Assembly: GCA_938045315.1 (NCBI GenBank)
Contig: CALINM010000187.1
Location: forward strand, 1 to 19,811
Direction: 5' to 3'
DNA: 19,811 bases
Source of the DNA: an uncultured bacterium
GTDB taxonomy: Bacteria > CALINM01
A program made the position numbers and the translations under genes. The notes below the pieces were generated by a model that ran no database searches, was not told the origin of the DNA, and saw only the letters and a list, made by a program, of their open reading frames with translations. Below, piece by piece: positions 8,870 through 16,224 of this stretch; the first letter of the stretch is position 1, and each line of letters starts with the position of its first letter.

Positions 8870-9705
8870 GAATAAATTAACTTATTTTTAACATTTTTTT
8901 TATTCATTAAATCTGGATTGACTACACAGGCATTCGTTGCACTAAATAAATTAGTTATTAGAAGTATCCATGGTAAAATTAGACAGATAAACCCTTTTAT
9001 TAAATCGCTATGAGAGAATTTTAGGTCACCTTTAGAAAAAAGGCTTTCTACCCTTTCTTTTAATCCAAAATATGAAACATGGGGATTAACATTTAAACTC
9101 TTAACTTTTACAATTGCCATGCTCAAGAGAGAGCGAGAAATCCCTCTTTTCAAAACATATCTATCAGCTTCTATCTCCATATTTTCAATAACAATGCAAT
9201 AAAATTTTTTGAAAAAATTGAAAAATATGAAGGGAGCCAAAAACAGGGAATAAAGCAATTTTTTTAAGTTGTGTTTATAAACAATGTGTCCTTTTTCATG
9301 AAGCAAAACAATCTTTATTTCTTCTTCATTCAAAGATTTTAAAAGACCTTCTGTCAACACAATCTTTTCTTTAAAGTAACCAAATGTGAAAGCAAAAGGT
9401 TTCTCTAAATTTAACAGATAACAATACTCTCCATAAAGAAAAGTTAATTTAGAATTTTGAAATATATAATCTTTTAATTTTCTGTTTAAAAGATATATGG
9501 AGAAAAATTTATAAAAAATAAAAATTAACCCTCCTACTGATAAAACTGCATAGACAATAAATCCATATCTTGTGAGCAAAAAAACTATATTGCCAAAAAA
9601 ATGACAATTATGAATCTCTGAATAGTAGGGATTGGGCAAAGAAAACAAAAATAATGGTGATAAATAAGATATGAAAATTAGAACCAGAAAACTTTTTTTC
9701 CCCAT
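8866..9705 (-). CDS. M56 family (BlaR1-like) membrane metalloprotease
   Basis: A 279-residue membrane protein with hydrophobic segments near 5-22, 46-74, 150-166 and 236-255. The zinc site is HEKGH at 136-140 with the downstream Glu/Asp motif at 177-181 (ExxxD). The preceding stretch, FTFGYFKEKIVLTEGLL, matches the region before HExxH in M56 antirepressor proteases such as BlaR1/MecR1. These typically sense a signal and cleave a partner repressor (BlaI/MecI/CopY type) inside the membrane. No such repressor is visible nearby, and the protein has no large C-terminal sensor domain, only a short tail. The ATG at 9705 is the first possible in-frame start after a TAG four codons upstream; no good Shine-Dalgarno is visible. 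It ends 62 bp before atpF'. An M48-type assignment is the alternative. Confidence 0.75.
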   Translation of the reverse strand: MGKKSFLVLIFISYLSPLFLFSLPNPYYSEIHNCHFFGNIVFLLTRYGFIVYAVLSVGGLIFIFYKFFSIYLLNRKLKDYIFQNSKLTFLYGEYCYLLNLEKPFAFTFGYFKEKIVLTEGLLKSLNEEEIKIVLLHEKGHIVYKHNLKKLLYSLFLAPFIFFNFFKKFYCIVIENMEIEADRYVLKRGISRSLLSMAIVKVKSLNVNPHVSYFGLKERVESLFSKGDLKFSHSDLIKGFICLILPWILLITNLFSATNACVVNPDLMNKKNVKNKLIYS

Positions 9706-9768
9706 TTTTATATTCTAATACTTTTTCCTAAAAAAATTAAAAGTTTTTCTTATAAGCTTTTTATGAAA

Positions 9769-9774
9769 TAATAT
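9769..9774 (+). promoter_or_regulatory. Candidate -10 box just before rarA
   Basis: TAATAT lies 5 bp before the rarA ATG, and no Shine-Dalgarno precedes that ATG. This would fit transcription beginning at or next to the start codon. No clear -35 is seen 17 bp upstream. The 74-bp divergent gap 9706-9779 is almost pure A/T with runs of T and A; the M56 promoter should also lie here but cannot be pinned down. Confidence 0.25.
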
Positions 9775-9779
9775 TAGAT

Positions 9780-11042
9780 ATGGAACCTTTATCTTTTCGC
9801 ATGAGGCCAAAAGACTTTAAAGATTTTGTAGGGCAGGAACATATAATAAAAGCTGCATGGTTTATTAATGCCATTGAAAAAAGACAATTACCTTCCATAA
9901 TCTTTTTTGGTCCACCAGGTATTGGAAAAACCACTCTTGCACTACTCATTGCTGAAAAAAGTGGCATAGTCTATAAAACATTTTCTGCTGTTACAGCTAC
10001 GATTAAAGAAGTTAGAGATTTCATAGAAAAAGTTTATGAAACATATAAAAAAAGTGGAGAAAAAACTATTGTTTTCATCGATGAAATACATAGATTCAAC
10101 AAAGCGCAGCAAGATGCATTTCTACCCTGGATTGAAAAGGGGGTGATAATATTATTGGGGACAACTACTGAAAACCCATCCTTTTATATTAACCCACCCC
10201 TTCTTTCAAGAGTAAAAGTAATAAACTTACAACCTTTAACAGACACTGATATTGAAAAAATTCTTAACCTTGCTATAAAAAAAGACCCCGCTTTACAAAA
10301 TTCAGGAGTTGAGAAAAGAGAAGATATTTTGAAAGAGATAGTAGTATTTTCAAAAGGTGATGCAAGAGTAGCATTAAACCTTTTAGAGTTAATAAGTGAA
10401 AACTTTTATCCCGAGATTAGTTTAGAGGAATTTAAAAAAATATCCTCAAACTATTGCTTACCTTACGATAAAAAAGGTGATGCCCATTATAATATCATAT
10501 CTGCATTCATTAAAAGTATGCGTGGTTCGGACCCAGATGCAGCAGTTTATTATTTAGCAAGAATGCTTGAATCTGGAGAGGATCCATATTTTATTTTAAG
10601 AAGGATGATCATTTTTGCTTCCGAAGATATTGGTAACGCCGATCCCCACGCAATAATGGTAGCCACATCTGCACACTATGCCTTTACAGTAATTGGTATG
10701 CCAGAAGGTTTTATTCCTCTATCTCAAGCCGTTACATATCTATCACTGGCACCTAAAAGTAATGCTTCTTACAAAGCTTATTTAGAAGCACAGGAAGACG
10801 TTAAAAAATATGGGGCACTTACTCCACCTTATTCTATCTTAAACCCAGCTACAAAAATTATGAAAGAAATTGGTTATGGAAAAGGTTATAAATATCCCCA
10901 TGATTTTGAAAATGGCATAGTAAGAGATTTTCAGTTTTTACCCGATGCAATAAAACATAAAAGATATTATATTCCCAAACAAATAGGTTATGAAAAAATA
11001 CTTTTTGAAAGATTACAAAAAATCAAGGATAAAAATGAATAG
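9780..11042 (+). CDS. rarA: Replication-associated recombination protein RarA (MgsA)
   Basis: A 420-residue AAA+ ATPase of the RarA/MgsA/WRNIP1 family, which acts at stalled forks and single-strand gaps. It opens with the typical PLSFRMRPKDFKDFVGQEHI. Walker A GPPGIGKT is at 44-51, Walker B IVFIDEIHRF at 97-106 (Asp101, Glu102), sensor 1 near GTTTENPSF and an arginine finger at LLSR (about 141-144). The C-terminal half has the family patterns YDKKGDAHYN, SAFIKSMRGSDPDAA, ASEDIGNADP and YPHDFENG for the tetramerisation domain. It is full length. It overlaps the following hydrolase-like gene by 8 bp, so the two are co-transcribed. Confidence 0.96.
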   Translation: MEPLSFRMRPKDFKDFVGQEHIIKAAWFINAIEKRQLPSIIFFGPPGIGKTTLALLIAEKSGIVYKTFSAVTATIKEVRDFIEKVYETYKKSGEKTIVFIDEIHRFNKAQQDAFLPWIEKGVIILLGTTTENPSFYINPPLLSRVKVINLQPLTDTDIEKILNLAIKKDPALQNSGVEKREDILKEIVVFSKGDARVALNLLELISENFYPEISLEEFKKISSNYCLPYDKKGDAHYNIISAFIKSMRGSDPDAAVYYLARMLESGEDPYFILRRMIIFASEDIGNADPHAIMVATSAHYAFTVIGMPEGFIPLSQAVTYLSLAPKSNASYKAYLEAQEDVKKYGALTPPYSILNPATKIMKEIGYGKGYKYPHDFENGIVRDFQFLPDAIKHKRYYIPKQIGYEKILFERLQKIKDKNE

Positions 11043-12261
11043 AAAGGTTATTAAATTAATATTATTTGTCTCATTACTGCAAATAATTTATGTTAGTCAC
11101 TTATTTGGCTTAGAATTAGAACAGGTTCTTGAAGAAATAAAAAATTTGCCCATAGAAAAGATAAAATTTAAACAATTTGAAACTGATAAACTTAAAGCAA
11201 TTCAGATTTTTGTTCTTCCAAAAACTCAAAAGGAATTGGAAGAACAAATGATTATTTGGAAAAATTGCGGAATTAATACGCTAATACTACGTGTATTTCA
11301 CAACGAAGGTGATAGATACCATTTTTTTATTGATAGCCCTTTAAAAAAGGGGGTATATTTCAAAACAAAACATGCACCCCTTATATCAGATACATTAGGA
11401 TTCTTTATACCCATTGCAAAAGAATATGGTTTTAAGGTATATGCCTGGATGACTACCAGATATGCAGATTTTAATGGTGATTTAGAAAAGGTAGTTGCCT
11501 ATTCACCCACTAAAAAAAATTATTATTATGCAAGGGGCATAAACATTCTTTCAGAAAATGTAAAGCACTATTTAAATGCCTTATATACAGATTTAGCTGA
11601 ATATCCAATAGATGGAATACTATTACAGGACGATCTTTTCCTGAGATACAATGAAGGTCTAGATAAAGATACTTTTGGCAAATTTAAATATGAAACTGGT
11701 TTAAATATATCACCACAAAATTTATTTTTGACAAATGGTGATGAAAAACATGTTAAATATTCTGAAGAATTCTGGATCTGGAGAGAATGGAAAAGCAAAA
11801 AAATAGCCGAATTTATTGGAGATTTGAGAAAAAATTTAAAAAAAATAAATCCTTCATTGAAAATTGTTGTTAATCTTACATATGAAGCAATATCCCATCC
11901 TAAAGGAGCTCTTGCATGGTTAGCACATGATATAGAAGAGCTAAAAAATGTATCTGATTATTTTTCCCTCATGGCTTATCACAGGCAAATAATGGAAGAG
12001 TTAAATATAAACAAAGAGTTTTCTTTCTTATATCTCGCCGATATGATAGAAAAATGTATTCAAAAATTTCCCGAAGATCCACAAAGAATTCTTTTTAAGT
12101 TACAGATAAAGGACTGGAAAACCAACGAAGCAATCTCAGATAGAGAGCTATTGGAGTTAATGAGATATGCAAAAAATATTGACAAATTAAGTTTGGCATT
12201 AGTCCCATATCCACCACAACCTTCTTATGAAATTTTAAAATCTTTTTTTTCGGGAAGGTGA
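11035..12261 (+). CDS. Secreted GHL13 / PgaB C-terminal-like glycoside hydrolase-like protein
   Basis: Starting at the ATG at 11035 (AAGGAT just upstream, inside the rarA end) the protein has 408 residues, with a signal peptide or membrane anchor at 1-26 (basic start MNRKVIK, hydrophobic core, LFGLE). Residues about 55-330 resemble the C-terminal TIM-barrel domain of PgaB (GHL13 family): KAIQIFVL, NTLILRVF, YGFKVYAWMT near 131-140, an ILLQDDLF segment with Asp199-Asp200, and YFSLMAYHRQIM near 309-320, a counterpart of the VAVMAMPYME-like strand. PgaB enzymes have an N-terminal deacetylase domain and a C-terminal hydrolase acting on poly-beta-1,6-GlcNAc; here only the hydrolase-like half is present and no pga genes are nearby. 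The true substrate is unknown. An upstream in-frame ATG at 10990 would put 15 charged residues before the signal peptide and is rejected. Confidence 0.7.
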   Translation: MNRKVIKLILFVSLLQIIYVSHLFGLELEQVLEEIKNLPIEKIKFKQFETDKLKAIQIFVLPKTQKELEEQMIIWKNCGINTLILRVFHNEGDRYHFFIDSPLKKGVYFKTKHAPLISDTLGFFIPIAKEYGFKVYAWMTTRYADFNGDLEKVVAYSPTKKNYYYARGINILSENVKHYLNALYTDLAEYPIDGILLQDDLFLRYNEGLDKDTFGKFKYETGLNISPQNLFLTNGDEKHVKYSEEFWIWREWKSKKIAEFIGDLRKNLKKINPSLKIVVNLTYEAISHPKGALAWLAHDIEELKNVSDYFSLMAYHRQIMEELNINKEFSFLYLADMIEKCIQKFPEDPQRILFKLQIKDWKTNEAISDRELLELMRYAKNIDKLSLALVPYPPQPSYEILKSFFSGR

Positions 12262-12286
12262 TAATGAAAAAGTATGTATAAATTTT

Positions 12287-12729
12287 ATGATGAACAATAT
12301 AAAAAAACAAAATTTATGTAAAATTAGCAAGAAAGAGCCCACTATATTTTTTATCACCCCTTCAGATTCAAGAAAAGAAACATTTTTATTATTTCTATGT
12401 ATAAGCCCTTACGTGGTAAATAGAAATACGTATTATCCTAACCTGCTTGTGACAATTTAACAATTTTCCAAAAGTTAAGTTTTTATGAGGAAAAAAGCTA
12501 TTTAAAAACTTTCAAGATCTGTGGGGTAGATTCTTTTCATACGCATATTTAGAATCTTTTGCAGGAAGATGTATACCAAAAAATTATCGTTTTAAATATG
12601 CATAATGATCCTCACAGAAAAAAGATTCTATACAAATTAAAAATTGAAAGTTTTGTTGAAATAACAGATGCAAAAGGCTACAGTGAGATTTAAGATTTAA
12701 TTAATGGCAATGGGGAATTTCTTTCTTAA
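12287..12729 (+). pseudogene. Probable decayed gene remnant in the 471-bp gap
   Basis: The gap 12262-12732 has no intact long gene. On the plus strand, an ATG at 12287 opens a 57-codon frame (start MMNNIKKQ, later FITPSDSRKETFLLF) to a TAA at 12458. Near there a different frame takes over, open from 12442, and runs to 12727 with only two stops, a TAG at 12550 and a TAA at 12691. The runs between stops are about 36 and 46 codons, long for chance in such A/T-rich DNA, and the translation looks protein-like (for example KIIVLNMHNDPHRKK and ESFVEITDAKGYSEI). One frameshift plus two stops would explain it as a dead gene. I do not recognise the family. It could instead be one or two small genes, or chance. 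Confidence 0.45.
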
Positions 12730-12732
12730 AAA

Positions 12733-13830
12733 TTATTCACACATTTTTGCAAAAAGATGTTCTATATTATTCAGTATTTTTTTGTGGGAAAATTGTCCTT
12801 TTATAAAGCCAACAGTTACTACACCGCCTGCACCTACACCTTCTTTAACCAGCCCTTTCTCATAACCTTTTAATCCTTCCAATACACTATTAGAAAAATT
12901 CAAGTCACAAGCAAAAACAAATTTTAGCTTTTTAATAGAATTTGCAAGCCCTATAAAATCTGCTCTCTCATCATAAGCAACCCATCTTGTTGTAGCAATA
13001 GCAATATTATCCCAATTTGCTTTAACATTTAAAAAATCCTCTAAAACTTCTATAAATGCTGCCACAGCAATCATTTGAGTCCCACCTGCAAGAATCACAG
13101 GATTTTTTTTACTAATAAAAATTGCTAGCACAGCGTTTACAAGCTGCATACTGTCACCAATGCTTTCCACAATTTTCACTGGGTTTTTTTTGATTAATTC
13201 TTTAGAAAGCTTTGCATTTTTATGGGCTAACTTAACAACTTCTTCTTTTAAGTCATGGGCGTTATCGCTCATGCTGCTGCTAACCTTACCAAAAGAATCT
13301 ATTCCTAAAAAAGATAATAAAGAAAGAGCAGTAGTGGTTCCACCTGGCACACTCTCACCAAGAATTATAAACCTATCCAACTTAAGGAGTTCATCTGCTA
13401 AAACCTTTGATTTTTCAACAAGTTCATTCCCCCCATCTTTAAATGCTTCTCCTGTAGTTATACATTTTAGCCCCCTTCCCCTCAAGACAATTGAAGGGAC
13501 AAATGGTTTAGTCTCACATCCAGCATTAATTATAAACACTGGCAATTTCATTAAATCAATAGCAGCCTTAGTTATAATAACAGGAGATGGTGGACCTAAA
13601 GGATTCTTTGGAATTTCTTTAATTGTAAAGGTTTTGCCATAAAAAAGATATTCCACATCAGCTTGAGCTGTATATTTTCTTAGCTCAGGGGTCGCTCCGG
13701 CAGCTGATATGCCAGGTATTTGAGCTGTTTTTGTCGTTGCAATAGTACAAACAAAAATTCCATCTTTTTCTCTAATTTTTTCAAAAAATAACTCACATTT
13801 TTTCTCTTTTAAAATAAATACATTTTTCAT
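12733..13830 (-). CDS. CobT-like nicotinate-nucleotide phosphoribosyltransferase, UPF0284 / TIGR00303 type
   Basis: A 365-residue protein of the archaeal/cyanobacterial CobT-like family, a distant relative of CobT. It shows the family start IPGISAAGATPELRKYTA (38-55), then GESVPGGTTTA at 158-168, which aligns with the nucleotide-binding GxMGIGNTT of classic CobT, KVSSSMSDN at 182-190, an ILAGGTQM segment near 246-253, and KEGVGAGG at 329-336, whose Glu330 matches the catalytic Glu of the LGEGTGA motif. It should transfer phosphoribose from a nicotinate nucleotide to a lower-ligand base. Its exact base and its role beside a normal CobT are open. The ATG at 13830 overlaps the cobC stop (ATGA). 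It is the last gene of the cob operon; no clear terminator follows. Confidence 0.85.
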   Translation of the reverse strand: MKNVFILKEKKCELFFEKIREKDGIFVCTIATTKTAQIPGISAAGATPELRKYTAQADVEYLFYGKTFTIKEIPKNPLGPPSPVIITKAAIDLMKLPVFIINAGCETKPFVPSIVLRGRGLKCITTGEAFKDGGNELVEKSKVLADELLKLDRFIILGESVPGGTTTALSLLSFLGIDSFGKVSSSMSDNAHDLKEEVVKLAHKNAKLSKELIKKNPVKIVESIGDSMQLVNAVLAIFISKKNPVILAGGTQMIAVAAFIEVLEDFLNVKANWDNIAIATTRWVAYDERADFIGLANSIKKLKFVFACDLNFSNSVLEGLKGYEKGLVKEGVGAGGVVTVGFIKGQFSHKKILNNIEHLFAKMCE

Positions 13831-14444
13831 ATTCTCATGCCTGTTGTTAAATTGTGTGCTTTGAGTGTCACATTGCCATCATAAAAAAATCTCAAAACTG
13901 TAAGTGACCCATGATCTATTTCAATCTTAAAAAAGTTTTTTAGTGGTATACCAAGATACGTTAATATTAACACCCTTATTACACCACCATGACCAACATA
14001 TAGAATTTTTCTAAAATTATTACTCTTTAAAAAGCTATCAATGCATCTTTTTACCCTTTTTTGAAGTTGTAAAAGATTTTCACCTTCAGGGAAGGGAACT
14101 TTTACAGGATTTTGAGTCCTTTTAAAAAATTCTTCTTTTTCTTTTTCTATAAGTTCTGAAACTTTTTTTAATTCCCATCTCCCTGCGCTAATTTCCCTGA
14201 GTTCCTTGAAACTCATATGAGGACATTTAAAAATACGAGAATATTTCGAAGCAGGCAAAAATGTCCTTTTTAAATCTGACGATAATACTAAATCTATTTG
14301 CTCATTTTTAAGTATCTTTTTCCACATTATTGTTTCTTTAAACCCTTCCTTAGAAAGGGGGGTATCACTCTGACCATTTAAAATCCCTTCATTACTATTT
14401 ACTAAATGTCCATGTCTTATCATATAAAGAATTTTTTCACTCAT
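13827..14444 (-). CDS. cobC: Alpha-ribazole phosphatase (histidine phosphatase)
   Basis: From the ATG at 14444 it is 205 residues, MSEKILYMIRHGH. The RHG motif has the nucleophile His11, with Arg60 (SSDLKRT), an acid Glu near 84 (LREISAGRWE) and His152 in YVGHGGVIR, the full histidine-phosphatase set. In this operon it should dephosphorylate adenosylcobalamin 5'-phosphate or alpha-ribazole phosphate, completing the nucleotide loop. The frame is open to an ATG at 14465, which would add seven residues inside cobS. The ATG at 14444 is chosen because it forms a standard ATGA overlap with the cobS stop and gives the common family start. It overlaps the next gene by ATGA too. Confidence 0.9.
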   Translation of the reverse strand: MSEKILYMIRHGHLVNSNEGILNGQSDTPLSKEGFKETIMWKKILKNEQIDLVLSSDLKRTFLPASKYSRIFKCPHMSFKELREISAGRWELKKVSELIEKEKEEFFKRTQNPVKVPFPEGENLLQLQKRVKRCIDSFLKSNNFRKILYVGHGGVIRVLILTYLGIPLKNFFKIEIDHGSLTVLRFFYDGNVTLKAHNLTTGMRI

Positions 14445-15163
14445 GATAAAAAAGATCTCCAGCATAAAACATAAATAATTTCAGTAAAAATACAACCCGC
14501 TCCCATTATATCACCTGATATACCACCTAAATATTTATGGGAAAAAACTCTAAATAGGTATGACCAAAAAACTATTAAAAACAAAAGAAATACAAAAATT
14601 TTTCCCAAAAATAAAACCAGTATAAGGGAGGTAACAAAAGAGATAAAAAATTCCTGAATAGTTAAATTTTTAATAAAATAACTTCCCAATCCTTCCTCAA
14701 ACAGTGGTTTTGATAGAAATGTTATTATAACTATAGAAAGCCTACCATACATCCCTAATGCTACAAAATATTGAAAATCAAGTTTAATGTTCAATAAAGC
14801 AAAAAACATGATAGAAAAGTAAAAAATTAGACCGAATACACCCATTACTCCAACTCGGCTGTCTTTTAGAATTTCTTTGAATCTCTCCCTATTTTTTTTA
14901 GAGCCAAAGTAGGCATCAAAAAGATCAGCAAAACCATCTAAATGTAGTCCACCATTTATCATATGATAAATAAAAATTGAAATTACTATAGACACATTAT
15001 GGGGCAAAAAAAGAGTTAGGAAGTGGTAAATTAAATACGTAATTGCTCCAATTATAGCACCAACCAAAGGGAAAAACCTGAATGATTTATAAAAATCATC
15101 AACACCCCTCTGAAAAATTGGTAGGATTGTAAGAAAAGAAAGGGCATTAAAAAAATCTTTCAT
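14441..15163 (-). CDS. cobS: Adenosylcobinamide-GDP ribazoletransferase (cobalamin synthase)
   Basis: A 240-residue polytopic membrane protein that joins adenosylcobinamide-GDP to alpha-ribazole or its phosphate. It carries the family signature GGLHLDGFADLFDA near residues 71-84 (Asp-rich, metal-binding) and, close after, the KDSRVGVMG segment. Hydrophobic segments recur along the chain (about 30-52, 56-70, 104-128, 132-150, 175-205), as expected. The N-terminus ALSFLTILP is typical. The ATG at 15163 overlaps the cobT stop as ATGA, and its own stop overlaps cobC. Confidence 0.95.
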   Translation of the reverse strand: MKDFFNALSFLTILPIFQRGVDDFYKSFRFFPLVGAIIGAITYLIYHFLTLFLPHNVSIVISIFIYHMINGGLHLDGFADLFDAYFGSKKNRERFKEILKDSRVGVMGVFGLIFYFSIMFFALLNIKLDFQYFVALGMYGRLSIVIITFLSKPLFEEGLGSYFIKNLTIQEFFISFVTSLILVLFLGKIFVFLLFLIVFWSYLFRVFSHKYLGGISGDIMGAGCIFTEIIYVLCWRSFLS

Positions 15164-16224
15164 TTTATCTCACGAGAAACACTTGCTTCATCAAAAGTTG
15201 CCATTTCATTAAACATTTTAAGGGAAGCTTCAATAATATTTGAGGCCAGAGCTGCACCTGTACCTTCTCCAAGCCTCATTTTCAAATCTAAAATAGGTTT
15301 TTCCTTCAAAAAATCCAGTATCTTTTTATGACCCGGTTCCACTGATTGATGTGAGAAAAATACATAATCTTTCACAAAGGGGTTTAAAAGATAAGCAAGA
15401 ATAAACCCTGCTGTACATATAAATCCATCTATTAGGACCGGTACTTTATTGACTGCACCACCTAATATAAAGCCACAAATAGCGCCAATTTCTAATCCAC
15501 CAATTTTTTCAAGCATATCCAGAGAATTTTTATTATCAGGATTATTTACTTCTATAGCCTTTTCAACAACTTTTATCTTTTTTTTATAAATTTCATCACT
15601 TATACCCGTACCTCTTCCCACAACTTTGTCTGCATTCTCCTCAGTGAAGACCTTTATTATTGCACTGCTTGCAGTAGTATTTCCTATGCCCATGTCTCCG
15701 GGGATTAATAAATTGTAACCCCTCTTAATAGCTTCTTCTGCACAGTCAATGCCAGCAAAAATTGAATCGATAGCATTATCAAAAGTCATTGCAGGTCCTT
15801 CTGTAAAATCACTTGTCCCTTTCCTAATCTTTTTATTTATTATTTTCTCTCCTTCTGGAAAATCATAATCTACCCCCACATCTACAACAAAGACATCTGC
15901 ATTAACAAGTCTTGCAAAAACACAAATCGCAGCACCACCCTTTAAAAAATTATATACCATTTGATAAGTTACATCCTTTGGATAAGCACTCACACCTTGA
16001 TTTGTTACACCATGATCAGCTGCAAAAACATAAACTGCTTTTTTTAATTTTTCTGGCATCTTACCATCGTAAATGCAAAACAATTTTGCTGAGAATTCTT
16101 CCAATCTACCAAGACTACCAACTGGTTTAGTAAGATTATCAATTCTTTTGAAGGCTTTTTCTTCTAATTTTCCATCAATAGGTGATATTCTTTTTATATA
16201 ATCCAGCAACCTGAGCATTTTCAT
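15160..16224 (-). CDS. cobT: Nicotinate-nucleotide:dimethylbenzimidazole phosphoribosyltransferase
   Basis: A 354-residue classic CobT, which makes alpha-ribazole phosphate from nicotinate mononucleotide and the lower-ligand base. Visible motifs are DNLTKPVGSLGRLE at 29-42, FAADHGV at 67-73, PGDMGIGNTT at 175-184, FSHQSVEPGH at 290-299 and LGEGTGAA at 318-325 with the catalytic Glu320. At 177 it has Asp where the family usually has Glu (GEMGIGNTT). The ATG at 16224 overlaps the cobU stop as ATGA. An ATG two codons later (M3) is an alternative. Confidence 0.95.
   Translation of the reverse strand: MKMLRLLDYIKRISPIDGKLEEKAFKRIDNLTKPVGSLGRLEEFSAKLFCIYDGKMPEKLKKAVYVFAADHGVTNQGVSAYPKDVTYQMVYNFLKGGAAICVFARLVNADVFVVDVGVDYDFPEGEKIINKKIRKGTSDFTEGPAMTFDNAIDSIFAGIDCAEEAIKRGYNLLIPGDMGIGNTTASSAIIKVFTEENADKVVGRGTGISDEIYKKKIKVVEKAIEVNNPDNKNSLDMLEKIGGLEIGAICGFILGGAVNKVPVLIDGFICTAGFILAYLLNPFVKDYVFFSHQSVEPGHKKILDFLKEKPILDLKMRLGEGTGAALASNIIEASLKMFNEMATFDEASVSREIK

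Noticed and set aside
10990-11034. Earlier in-frame ATG for the GHL13-like protein
   Set aside because: It would add 15 charged residues before a signal peptide and overlap rarA much further; the ATG at 11035 has a ribosome site.
12095-12310. A 71-codon minus-strand open frame at the end of the GHL13 gene
   Set aside because: It is antisense to the C-terminal coding part, low in complexity and without a ribosome site.
12279-12317. Weak inverted repeat (ATAAATTTT / AAAATTTAT) after the GHL13 gene
   Set aside because: The arms are nearly all A/T, the loop is long and no T tract follows; not convincing as a terminator.
12551-12629. Inverted repeat AGAATCTTTT / AAAAGATTCT
   Set aside because: The 10-bp arms are about 59 bp apart with no T run after them, so it is a poor terminator; in A/T-rich, once-coding DNA it may be chance.
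12262-12732. A possible cobalamin riboswitch next to the cob genes
   Set aside because: The cob operon runs leftward and ends here, so this is its 3' side. No B12-box-like conserved core was seen; a riboswitch, if any, would lie beyond the right edge of the window.
13160-13642. A 160-codon open frame on the plus strand
   Set aside because: It lies wholly antisense to the CobT-like gene, has no ribosome site and its translation resembles no protein; it is a shadow of the real gene.
14445-14465. Earlier in-frame ATG for cobC
   Set aside because: It adds seven residues not typical of the family and lies deeper in cobS; the ATG at 14444 gives the usual ATGA junction.
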